34,701 bases of DNA from Gemmatimonadota bacterium (GTDB lineage: Bacteria > Gemmatimonadota > Gemmatimonadetes > Gemmatimonadales > GWC2-71-9): positions 1 through 34,701 of the forward strand of contig JADFPO010000013.1 in NCBI GenBank assembly GCA_022562295.1, in the 5' to 3' direction. Below, piece after piece: positions 1 through 6,952 of the stretch; position 1 is the first letter of the stretch, and each line of letters opens with the position of its first letter. Position numbers and translations under genes: made by a program. The notes under the pieces were generated by a model that saw only the letters and a program-made list of their open reading frames with translations, had not been told where the DNA came from and ran no database searches.

Positions 1-2
1 CC

Positions 3-575
3 CGCTACCGGTGGAAGTTTCAGGACGACTTCCTCATGCAGGCACCCGACGGTACCGCCGGGCCGATTGCCCAGCAGGTCAAGGGGTACGTCTCCACCCT
101 CGTGGACGGCGACAGAGAGCCGCAACGCGGTTTCCTGCTGCACGGGGCCACCGGTACGGGCAAGACCCTGCTGGCCTGTATCATGCTGAACGAGCTGATC
201 CTGCACAGGGCGAGATCGGGCCAGTTTCTCAGTCTCTCGAGGCAGTATTTCCAGCAGTTGCGGGACACTTTCTCCGAAGACAGCGCGAACTACGGCCAGA
301 CCTGGCGGATCATCGACGAGCTCTGCAACCTGCCGTATCTTGTCCTCGACGACCTCGGCATCCAGCGGGGCACCGACTGGGAGTTGGAAGTCCTCTACCA
401 ACTCATAGACGCCCGGTACGGCGACGAGCGTTTTACGGTTGTCACCACCAACCAGCCCCTGGAAGAGATTCGGCAGATGTCCGATGGGCGCATCTACTCG
501 CGGCTGTCCGAGATGTGTCTCTTCGTGGGCATGCAGGGGGAGGACTACCGCGAACACCTCAGTCCGCGGCGATAG
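3..575 (+). CDS. DnaC/IstB-type AAA+ ATPase, 5'-truncated by window edge
   Basis: The reading frame is open from base 3 and continues upstream of the window, so the N-terminus is missing. About 190 residues are visible. The Walker A motif GATGTGKT lies about 22 residues after the first internal Met (base 36). A Walker B-like VLDDLG follows, then sensor-1-like TTNQP. This pattern fits the DnaC/DnaI helicase loaders and IstB family, which load the replicative helicase DnaB onto DNA. No transposase or IS end is visible nearby, so a chromosomal helicase-loader-like protein is more likely than IS21 IstB, but the upstream side is not visible. It ends at TAG just before the tandem repeat leading into rph. 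Family assignment is good; the exact role is inferred. Confidence 0.8.
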   Translation, partial: RYRWKFQDDFLMQAPDGTAGPIAQQVKGYVSTLVDGDREPQRGFLLHGATGTGKTLLACIMLNELILHRARSGQFLSLSRQYFQQLRDTFSEDSANYGQTWRIIDELCNLPYLVLDDLGIQRGTDWELEVLYQLIDARYGDERFTVVTTNQPLEEIRQMSDGRIYSRLSEMCLFVGMQGEDYREHLSPRR

Positions 576-593
576 CGGTCCGGGGATCGAAAA

Positions 594-662
594 GTGTCCG
601 ATGACAAAAATGTCCGATGACAACAGTGTCGACGACGACAGTGTCCGATGACAAAGGTGTCC
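594..662 (+). repeat. Tandem repeat, ~16 bp period, spanning the rph start
   Basis: Four copies and a partial fifth of a unit like GTGTCCGATGACAAA begin at about 594, 610, 626, 641 and 657, so the spacing is 16, 16, 15 and 16. The third copy is diverged (GTGTCGACGACGACA). Copies 1, 2 and 4 each carry an ATG (601, 617, 648). Because the period is not a multiple of three, these ATGs fall in three different frames, and only 648 is in frame with rph. Confidence 0.85.
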
Positions 663-1388
663 TGCGGCAGAATTGACGGCAGGGGGGCGAGTCAGCTGCG
701 CCCGGTGAGCATCTCCCCCTCCTATCTGAATACGGTGCCGGGTTCGGCTCTGATCGAGATGGGGCAGACACGAGTGCTGTGCACGGTGTCTCTGGAGACC
801 CGTGTACCGCCGTGGCTGGCGGGGAGCGGCAAGGGATGGCTCACTTGCGAATACGGCATGCTGCCTGGCTCCTCGCCGCAGCGAATCGCCCGTGAATCCG
901 CGACCGGACGGCCGAACAGCCGCTTTCGGGAGATCCAGCGGATGATCGGCCGATCGCTCAGGGCGATCGTCGATCTAACCGCCCTCGGCGAACGGACGCT
1001 GTACGTGGACTGCGATGTAATTCAGGCAGATGGCGGCACCAGGACGGCTTCGATAACAGGCAGCTATGTGGCCCTGGCGCAGGCAACCGCGACCCTGATT
1101 CGAGATGGGGAGTTGAGCGCCGATCCCGTCGTTGGCCCGCTCGCGGCCGTCAGCGTGGGAATAGTGGAAGGCGAAGTGCTTTTGGACCTCTCCTATCAGG
1201 AGGACTCCCGGGCGCAGACGGATATGAATGTGGTGATGACGGCCTCTGGCGGAATCGTCGAATTGCAAGCCACGGCAGAGGGGGCGACGTTCAGCAGACA
1301 GGAGTCCGATCAGATGCTGGACACGGCAGCAGACGGGATCCGACAATTGCTTGAATACCAGTCGGGCGTTTTGGAGGGAACCCATTGA
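648..1388 (+). CDS. rph: Ribonuclease PH
   Basis: RNase PH is a phosphorolytic 3'-to-5' exoribonuclease that trims tRNA and other RNA 3' ends. The 246-residue protein aligns along its whole length with the family: a GR.....RPV N-terminal motif, the VLCT strand, the WLTCEYGMLPGS region, DCDVIQADGGTRTASITG in the core, and EDSRAQTDMNVVMT near the C-terminus. Length is normal. The ATG at 648 lies inside a tandem repeat and has no obvious Shine-Dalgarno sequence; GTG at 657 is in frame and equally compatible with the family. Unlike many bacteria, no rdgB-type NTP pyrophosphatase follows; the next gene is a sigma factor with its own promoter. Confidence 0.95.
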   Translation: MTKVSCGRIDGRGASQLRPVSISPSYLNTVPGSALIEMGQTRVLCTVSLETRVPPWLAGSGKGWLTCEYGMLPGSSPQRIARESATGRPNSRFREIQRMIGRSLRAIVDLTALGERTLYVDCDVIQADGGTRTASITGSYVALAQATATLIRDGELSADPVVGPLAAVSVGIVEGEVLLDLSYQEDSRAQTDMNVVMTASGGIVELQATAEGATFSRQESDQMLDTAADGIRQLLEYQSGVLEGTH

Positions 1389-1389
1389 G

Positions 1390-1404
1390 TCCAAGTGACT
1401 TGGA
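1390..1404. other. Perfect short inverted repeat after rph
   Basis: TCCAAG-TGA-CTTGGA forms a perfect 6-bp stem with a 3-nt loop, starting 1 nt after the rph stop. There is no T-tract, so it is at best a weak terminator or an RNA 3'-end stabiliser. The rest of 1405-1454 shows nothing clear. Confidence 0.35.
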
Positions 1405-1454
1405 GGCGCGAGACTCGGGTTGTGGCGGCGCTCTTTCGCAGCGGTGGAATTCGC

Positions 1455-1483
1455 TTGACACCTAGGCTGACCCCGGCTATGTT
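1455..1483 (+). promoter_or_regulatory. Sigma-70-type promoter of the sigma factor gene
   Basis: TTGACA (1455-1460), a 17-nt spacer and TATGTT (1478-1483) form a near-consensus housekeeping promoter. It predicts a start site near 1490 and a leader of about 54 nt. AGAGGA at 1531-1536 is a well-placed ribosome binding site for the ATG at 1544. Confidence 0.75.
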
Positions 1484-1543
1484 TGTACTTCGTTTTAGCC
1501 GACGGCAGTCCTTTCCTTACTCCCCCAACCAGAGGACGGGCAC

Positions 1544-2401
1544 ATGGCCGAAACTGCAAAGACTTCATTTTGGGACATGGAGGACTCTCTTGGCAGTTAC
1601 CTCGGTGAGATCGCCAGTTCCATACCCCTCTCATCAGCCGAAGAAGTAGACCTCGCCCGCAAGATCAAAGAGGGCGATGAGCACGCGAGAAATCGCCTGG
1701 TCGAGGCCAATCTTCGCTTCGTAGTCAGCGTCGCCAAAGAGTATCAAAACAGGGGAGTGCCACTCTCGGATCTGGTCAGCGCGGGCAACGTCGGGCTCAT
1801 CACCGCGGCCGAGCGGTTCGACGAGAACAAGGGTTTCAAGTTCATCTCGTACGCCGTGTGGTGGATTCGTCAGGCGATCCTCCAGGCCCTCGCCGAACAG
1901 AGCCGGATTGTGCGCGTTCCGCTCAACAGGGCGGGAACGCTTCACCGAATCGGCAGGCGGTCGGCCGCGTTACAGCAAGAACTCGGTCGTGATCCCACCA
2001 TCGATGAAATCGCCGAAGGCATGGATATCCCGCGAGACGAAGTCGCCAAAACCCTAGCGATTTCGCAAACCCACTTGTCACTCGATGCGCCCCTCACTCC
2101 CGGCGAAGACAACAAGCTCATGGACTACCTGCCGGACGAGCAGAGCCCCGGTCCGGACGACCAGACCTTCGAGCACGCACTCACCGGCTCGATCGAGGAG
2201 GTGCTCAGAACCCTCAAGGAGCGCGAGGCCAAGATTCTTCGGCTGTATTTCGGTCTCGAGAGTCAGGAGGCCATGACGTTGGAGGAAATCGGCGGCTTGT
2301 TGGGAATCACGCGCGAACGGGTGCGACAGATCAAAGAGAAGGCCCTTGCGCGTCTCCGCCACGTGAGTCGTGCACGTTCACTGGAGAGCTTCCTTTCGTA
2401 G
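1544..2401 (+). CDS. RNA polymerase sigma factor, RpoD/SigA-like, short form
   Basis: Sigma-70 family group 1/2 protein of 285 residues. Region 1.2 is at about 13-45 (SLGSYLGEI...PLSSAEEVDLA). Region 2 is at about 52-120, including NLRFVVSVAKEY, the LVSAGNVGL stretch and the WWIRQAI motif used for -10 recognition. Region 3 follows (GRDPTIDEIAEGM). Region 4 carries the -35 helix-turn-helix with TLEEIGGLLGITRERVRQIKEKAL. There is no long acidic region 1.1, so it is much shorter than E. coli RpoD. Short forms like this can be the primary sigma factor in several phyla, so it may be the housekeeping factor or a SigB/RpoS-like group 2 factor. The strong upstream promoter fits high constitutive expression. 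Confidence 0.93.
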   Translation: MAETAKTSFWDMEDSLGSYLGEIASSIPLSSAEEVDLARKIKEGDEHARNRLVEANLRFVVSVAKEYQNRGVPLSDLVSAGNVGLITAAERFDENKGFKFISYAVWWIRQAILQALAEQSRIVRVPLNRAGTLHRIGRRSAALQQELGRDPTIDEIAEGMDIPRDEVAKTLAISQTHLSLDAPLTPGEDNKLMDYLPDEQSPGPDDQTFEHALTGSIEEVLRTLKEREAKILRLYFGLESQEAMTLEEIGGLLGITRERVRQIKEKALARLRHVSRARSLESFLS

Positions 2402-2539
2402 CACCCCGAGCTGCGCCCTTGCCACCTGAGCGTTCTTCCCCCTCCCACCCCCGCTGCCCCCAGCGCATATTGCCCGCATGAGATTATCACCAAGTATTGC
2501 CGGGTACGCTCACGGGTCGGCGGCACCGATCATCGCGCC

Positions 2540-3856
2540 GTGAAGCTGGGCATCATCTCGCTCGGATGCGACAAGGCAACGGTGGATTCCGAACGGTTGG
2601 TCGGCGAACTCGTGGGCCACGGTGCCAAGGTTGTGTCGCAACTCGAAACCGCGGACGTCATTCTGGTCAACACGTGTGGCTTCATCGACGCGGCGAAGCA
2701 GGAATCGATCGAAGCCATGATTGCGGCCGGTGCGCTCAAGAAGACCGGCTCGGTCAAGGCGGTGGTCGCCGTCGGATGCCTGGTGCAGCGCTACCAGCAG
2801 GAGCTCAAATCCGAGATTCCGGAGGTCGACCTGCTGCTCAACTTCAGCGAGTTGCACAAACTCGTTCCGGAACTCGCCTCGCGTGGGCTCATCGAAGACC
2901 CAGTGGGGACCCATCCGGGTGTCCGTCAGTATCTGGGCGAAGGCGCACACGTACGGTACCTGAAGATTTCCGAGGGGTGCGATCACACGTGTGCGTTCTG
3001 CGCTATTCCCCTGATGCGGGGCAAGCACCGCTCGGAGCCGCTTGAGCGACTGGTACGGGAAGCCCAGCAGCTCGAGTCCCAAGGCGCACGGGAGTTGAAT
3101 CTCGTGGCCCAGGATCTTGGTCACTGGGGAAGGGATTTCGGGCGTGATGCTCCGAAGCTTCCGGATTTGCTCGAGGCGCTTGTTCGGGAGACCTCTATCC
3201 CGTGGTTCCGCCTCCTCTATGTGTACTCCGCTGGTTTGACGGAACGGCTGGTGGACCTGATGCGGTCCGAGCCGCGTATCGTTCCCTACATCGATATTCC
3301 GATTCAGCACGCGTCCGATGCCATGCTGCGGCGGATGCGCCGCCCGGAAAGGCAGGACACGCTCCGGCAAAAGGTGGGCTGGCTGAGAGACATGATCCCG
3401 CATCTGGCCATCCGAACCACGGCAATCGTGGGTTTCCCCGGAGAAACCGACGAGGACTTTGCGGTGCTTAGGGACTTTGTCGAGGAGATCGCGTTCGAGC
3501 GACTCGGCGTGTTTACCTATTCGGAACAGGAGGGAACCGCTGCCGCACGCCTCGATGACGACGTTCCCGAAGACGTGAAGCGTGCCCGCCAGGAGGAGTT
3601 GCTCGATCTGCAACGCATCGTGTCGGAAGATCGTCTGGGTCGGTTCGTGGGTCGAGAAACCGACTGTTTGGTGGACGGTGTGGCCGATCCTGACGAGCAG
3701 GGAGCTACGCACGTAGGACGCGTGCAATGGCAGGCGGATGACGTAGATGGCGTAACACTCGTAGAGCGCGGTGGCTGGGCGCGGCCCGGCGACTTTCTCA
3801 GAGTACGAATCGTCGAGAATACCGATTGTGACTTTCGGGCGGTTGCTCTCCAGTGA
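2540..3856 (+). CDS. rimO: Ribosomal protein S12 methylthiotransferase RimO
   Basis: RimO is a radical-SAM enzyme that adds a methylthio group to the conserved aspartate of ribosomal protein S12, using two [4Fe-4S] clusters. The UPF0004 N-terminal domain starts LGIISLGCDKATVDSE and supplies Cys10, Cys46 and Cys80. The radical-SAM triad CDHTCAFC gives Cys147, Cys151 and Cys154. A TRAM-like C-terminal domain follows (about 370-438). Length (438) is normal. The start is GTG at 2540, chosen because the family's SLGC motif begins seven residues later. The YVYSAG segment corresponds to the RimO-type Y-x-Y/H-P region, favouring RimO over MiaB. The SpoIID-type gene follows on the same strand. Confidence 0.94.
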   Translation: MKLGIISLGCDKATVDSERLVGELVGHGAKVVSQLETADVILVNTCGFIDAAKQESIEAMIAAGALKKTGSVKAVVAVGCLVQRYQQELKSEIPEVDLLLNFSELHKLVPELASRGLIEDPVGTHPGVRQYLGEGAHVRYLKISEGCDHTCAFCAIPLMRGKHRSEPLERLVREAQQLESQGARELNLVAQDLGHWGRDFGRDAPKLPDLLEALVRETSIPWFRLLYVYSAGLTERLVDLMRSEPRIVPYIDIPIQHASDAMLRRMRRPERQDTLRQKVGWLRDMIPHLAIRTTAIVGFPGETDEDFAVLRDFVEEIAFERLGVFTYSEQEGTAAARLDDDVPEDVKRARQEELLDLQRIVSEDRLGRFVGRETDCLVDGVADPDEQGATHVGRVQWQADDVDGVTLVERGGWARPGDFLRVRIVENTDCDFRAVALQ

Positions 3857-3908
3857 AGAGCCGTTCCGCCCCACACCTCAGTCAGCCGGCAGATTCGGTC
3901 GCCGGACC

Positions 3909-5162
3909 GTGACCGAATCGCGCCGCGAGCACCTGGGGCGGCTCGCCACCATGGTCATCGGGGGCGTCGGTGCGGCTGCCTGTGCTCAACCTCGCCCCGC
4001 TGCGGGGCCAAGTCCCCGCGATCCCCGTCGTCGCGTCCGCGTGGGTTTGACGTTAGGGGTTTCAAGTGTGCAGGTCGGTGCCCGAGGCGCCGTGGTCGCG
4101 GCCGAAAACGGGAGCACCGTGTTGCGTATGAAGTCTGGAGATTCCGTCAGCGTGCGGCAAGACGGAGACGGTTTACGGGTCGCTGGTGGCGGTCGGTCCG
4201 CTCGGTTCGGATCACTCATGTTCCGTCCGGCTGATCGGGGCGCGCTGGTAACGGTAGGTGGCGCGGCGTACCGCGGCACCGTGGGAATCGCGCGGCGTGA
4301 TGGCGGGATCAACGTGATCAACGAACTGGGCTTGGAGGAATACGTCCAGGGTGTCGTCGGCGCCGAGATGGGAAGGCTCGCAGGGTCGCAGCGGGCGGCG
4401 CTCGCGGCTCAGGCCGTCGCGTCACGCACTTATGCGGTGGCTAATCGCGGCCGTTTTCAGCGCCAGGGTTTCGATGTGCGAGCCGGAGTAGCGGATCAGG
4501 TATATCGTGGAGTGCAATCCGAAATCCCCGATGGAAATCGCGCGGTACGCGACACTCGTGGATTGGTGATGACCTACGGTGGCGACGTGATTGTCGTGTT
4601 TTTTCATTCGACCTGCGGCTATGCGACGGCCTCGCCGGAGGAGGTGTTTCGAACCGTGCGGCCGCGCCCCTATCTCACCTCGGTGTCCGACCGCAGAGGC
4701 AGAGGCGAGCGGTATTACTGCGCGGCCTCGCCACAGTTCCGCTGGCGTGTCGAATGGGATGGCGCGCAATTGAGCGAGATTCTCCGGTCGACTGTGCCTC
4801 AATCACTCGGCATCGATGCCGACCGCGTTACCGCTATTCACGACGTTACCGTGCGCGCCACGGGGCGCTCTGGCCGTGTGACGGAAATCCGTGTGCGCGT
4901 CGATGGCGGTGAGATTCCGGTGTTTGGTCCCGATGTGCGCGCGGTGTTTCGTACACCGGCGGGCAGACCCCTGGGCAGCACAGCCGTGCAACTTTCGGTG
5001 GACCGGAGTGGTGGCAGGCTCGTCCACCTCGCCGCGGCGGGAGCGGGTTGGGGGCACGGCGTAGGCATGTGCCAGTGGGGCGCCATCGGGCGATCGGCTG
5101 ATGGGCAGAGTTTCCGAGACATTCTCGCGGCGTATTATCCCGGGACTGACGTCTCCGGGTGA
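3909..5162 (+). CDS. SpoIID/LytB-domain protein with Tat-like/lipoprotein-like signal
   Basis: 417 residues from the proposed GTG. An upstream in-frame start at 3771 would overlap rimO by 86 nt and place a non-signal leader in front, so I chose GTG 3909. That start gives VTESRREHLGRLA followed by a hydrophobic stretch ending GAAAC. SRREHL resembles the twin-arginine consensus and AAAC resembles a weak lipobox, so this is probably an exported, possibly lipid-anchored, protein. SpoIID hallmarks are present: LEEYVQGVVGAEM, SRTYA, HSTCGYATASPEEVF and near the C-terminus GWGHGVGMCQWGA. SpoIID-family proteins are peptidoglycan lytic transglycosylases or amidase enhancers acting on denuded glycan. 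Nothing here suggests sporulation, so a general wall-remodelling role is inferred. Confidence 0.85.
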   Translation: MTESRREHLGRLATMVIGGVGAAACAQPRPAAGPSPRDPRRRVRVGLTLGVSSVQVGARGAVVAAENGSTVLRMKSGDSVSVRQDGDGLRVAGGGRSARFGSLMFRPADRGALVTVGGAAYRGTVGIARRDGGINVINELGLEEYVQGVVGAEMGRLAGSQRAALAAQAVASRTYAVANRGRFQRQGFDVRAGVADQVYRGVQSEIPDGNRAVRDTRGLVMTYGGDVIVVFFHSTCGYATASPEEVFRTVRPRPYLTSVSDRRGRGERYYCAASPQFRWRVEWDGAQLSEILRSTVPQSLGIDADRVTAIHDVTVRATGRSGRVTEIRVRVDGGEIPVFGPDVRAVFRTPAGRPLGSTAVQLSVDRSGGRLVHLAAAGAGWGHGVGMCQWGAIGRSADGQSFRDILAAYYPGTDVSG

Positions 5163-5218
5163 GGGATGGCCCGGAAGGTGTGACGCCATAGAACGGGTGT
5201 TCCGGACTATCAGAGAAC

Positions 5219-5234
5219 GGCCGGTGCGCCGGCC
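5219..5234. other. GC-rich perfect hairpin between SpoIID-type and barrel genes
   Basis: GGCCGG-TGCG-CCGGCC forms a perfect 6-bp stem with a tetraloop, 57 nt after the SpoIID-gene stop and 30 nt before the next start. No T-tract follows. It may be a weak terminator or a leader structure of the downstream gene. Confidence 0.35.
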
Positions 5235-5264
5235 TACCCGGTGTGAGGCTAGAAAGCAGAACAG

Positions 5265-5912
5265 ATGTTAGGCAAGCTGTCAGTCGTGACCGTCGCGGCG
5301 TTGGTCGGCCCGCCGGGGCTCGCCGCGCAGGATTTCCTGGACCAGTTCAGCTATGAGGGTTTGGGGCTTGCCGGGGTCGGCATCGATGTCGGCAGGGTTG
5401 CTTCCGATCGTCTCACGTCGGAATGGTCCTTTGGTGTCCGAGTGGATTACGGCATGATCGCTCCGCGCGTGCGTGTCATGTTGGGGGCGAGCTACTTCAA
5501 GGGCGAGTTGGCCCCCGACGAGATCGCCCAATTCGAATCCAGTCTGGAACGGGTTGTGCGCGATCCGACCGGTGACGCCGTCATCGATATCGGGCGCATT
5601 ACGTGGGCGAACCTGGCGGCGATGGTCGACCTGCAGTACTTGTTCGCGGCCAGTGAGCGATTTACGAGCTATGTGGGAATCGGGTTTGGCATCCACTTAC
5701 GCAACGGCGCGGGCGCAGCCATCGACAACACGTTCGTGGAGGACGCGCTGGATACGGTGGCGGCCGCCGCCAGTGCCACGCTGGGGATTGAGGTGGCCCT
5801 TACCAATCTCATTCACGTCATGACCGAGATTCGGGGAGGTCTCTCCAGCGAACTCTTGTTGGCGTCGGCGCGCTGGGGCGTGCTGTACAGGCTTCCCGGA
5901 GGAGGGAGCTGA
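5265..5912 (+). CDS. Predicted outer-membrane beta-barrel-like protein, function unknown
   Basis: 215 residues with an N-terminal signal peptide (hydrophobic LSVVTVAALVGPPGLAAQ, cleavage probably after LAAQ). The mature part alternates hydrophobic and polar residues in strand-like blocks such as WSFGVRVDYGMIAPRVRVMLGASYF, FTSYVGIGFGIHL and LASARWGVLYRL, with an aromatic/hydrophobic C-terminal strand. This is typical of small 8-strand outer-membrane barrels. A helical insert (about 85-105) sits in one loop. I do not recognise a specific family. Its TGA overlaps the ATG of the next gene by one base, and GGAGGGAG just before that start is a good ribosome binding site, so the two are co-transcribed. 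Confidence 0.6.
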   Translation: MLGKLSVVTVAALVGPPGLAAQDFLDQFSYEGLGLAGVGIDVGRVASDRLTSEWSFGVRVDYGMIAPRVRVMLGASYFKGELAPDEIAQFESSLERVVRDPTGDAVIDIGRITWANLAAMVDLQYLFAASERFTSYVGIGFGIHLRNGAGAAIDNTFVEDALDTVAAAASATLGIEVALTNLIHVMTEIRGGLSSELLLASARWGVLYRLPGGGS

Positions 5913-6952
5913 TGAGCGGTCCCATCAGAGTAGGGGTGATCGGTGCGGGCGCGATCGCACAGGTTGCCCATCTGCCTGCGCTCAGCCGCATGGACGAGTT
6001 CGACATCGTGGCCATCTGCGACAACGACCTTTCGAAGGCGCGTTCGTTGGCAGCGAGGTTGGAGGTCGCGGAATCATATGACGACATCGAGGATCTCCTC
6101 GCACACACCCGCCCCGACGCCGTGGTTGTGTGTACCCCGAACCATCTGCACGAAGCTCACGTCAAAACAGCCCTGTCCGCGGGCGCGCATGTTCTCTGTG
6201 AACGTCCCCTCGGGATTTCGGTCGCCGGCGTACAGGACCTCATCGCCGCCCAGCAACGCGCCGACAGGGCCGTCTTGGTTGGAATGCATCACCGCTTTCG
6301 GTCGGACGTGCAGGCCATCAAACAGTTCATCGACGGCGGTGAATTGGGCACCGTGCACGCGATCCGTTGTGGGTGGTACACATTCAAGCCCCCCCGGCAG
6401 GCACTGGGGTGGCGCGGTCACATGGCACAGGCCGGTGGTGGCGCGATGCTCGACCTTGGGATCGGGCTAATTGACCTCTCTCTTTGGCTGCTCGATTGGC
6501 CCAGGCCGCTGCACGTGAGCGCGTCTTTTGGGCCGGCGGACCGAAATACGGACTCAGTGGAGAGTTCCGCGTGCGCCGTGATATCGTGCGATGGTGGAGC
6601 CGCGGTCGTCGTCGACGTCTCGTGGCGATATGTGGGCGAATCGGAGCGGTACTGGTTCGAGGTGATGGGGGCGGCCGGGTCGGGTCGTATTGCGCCGCTG
6701 GCGGTGTTCAAAGAGCTAAACGGTTCACCGGTGAATGTGACGCCGACCGGCGCGTCGGAAGGTAAGAGTGCCTACAGCGCAGCCTACGCGGCCCAGTGGG
6801 CCCACTTCGGCGCCATGATTCGTGGAGAGGTCGATCGGGCTGATCTGACGGAACAGCTGGCCGTGCATCGCGTCATGGAGGGCGTGTACCGGGCGGCCGC
6901 CGCGGGGCAGCCCATTACCTTTGAGCACTCGGGGTGGGGAAGCAGCGACTAG
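5912..6952 (+). CDS. Gfo/Idh/MocA-family oxidoreductase-like protein with degenerate active site
   Basis: 346 residues. The N-terminal Rossmann fold carries VGVIGAGAIAQVAHLPAL and CTPNHLH, and the C-terminal half has the family alpha/beta domain. These enzymes oxidise or reduce sugars and related substrates with NAD(P)(H). The motif normally reading EKP is ERP here (Arg98), and the DxGxH motif reads DLGIG (Gly185 in place of His). Both residues most often implicated in catalysis are therefore changed, while the nucleotide-binding end looks intact. It may be non-catalytic or use a changed mechanism. It overlaps the barrel gene by one base. Its stop shares the palindrome CTAG with the converging HD-GYP gene. 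No substrate can be named. Confidence 0.85.
   Translation: MSGPIRVGVIGAGAIAQVAHLPALSRMDEFDIVAICDNDLSKARSLAARLEVAESYDDIEDLLAHTRPDAVVVCTPNHLHEAHVKTALSAGAHVLCERPLGISVAGVQDLIAAQQRADRAVLVGMHHRFRSDVQAIKQFIDGGELGTVHAIRCGWYTFKPPRQALGWRGHMAQAGGGAMLDLGIGLIDLSLWLLDWPRPLHVSASFGPADRNTDSVESSACAVISCDGGAAVVVDVSWRYVGESERYWFEVMGAAGSGRIAPLAVFKELNGSPVNVTPTGASEGKSAYSAAYAAQWAHFGAMIRGEVDRADLTEQLAVHRVMEGVYRAAAAGQPITFEHSGWGSSD

Noticed and set aside
3-575. IS21 IstB transposon gene
   Set aside because: No istA, no terminal inverted repeats and ordinary housekeeping neighbours. The upstream side is not visible, so this is not excluded completely.
594-662. Short CRISPR-like array
   Set aside because: Units are adjacent with no spacers, so this is a simple tandem repeat.
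1395-1649. 84-residue ORF between rph and the sigma gene
   Set aside because: It spans the sigma promoter and ribosome binding site and overlaps the true start; no family match.
2402-2539. C-rich tract after the sigma gene as an intrinsic terminator
   Set aside because: No stable stem followed by a T-tract could be built. It is just a pyrimidine-rich gap before rimO.
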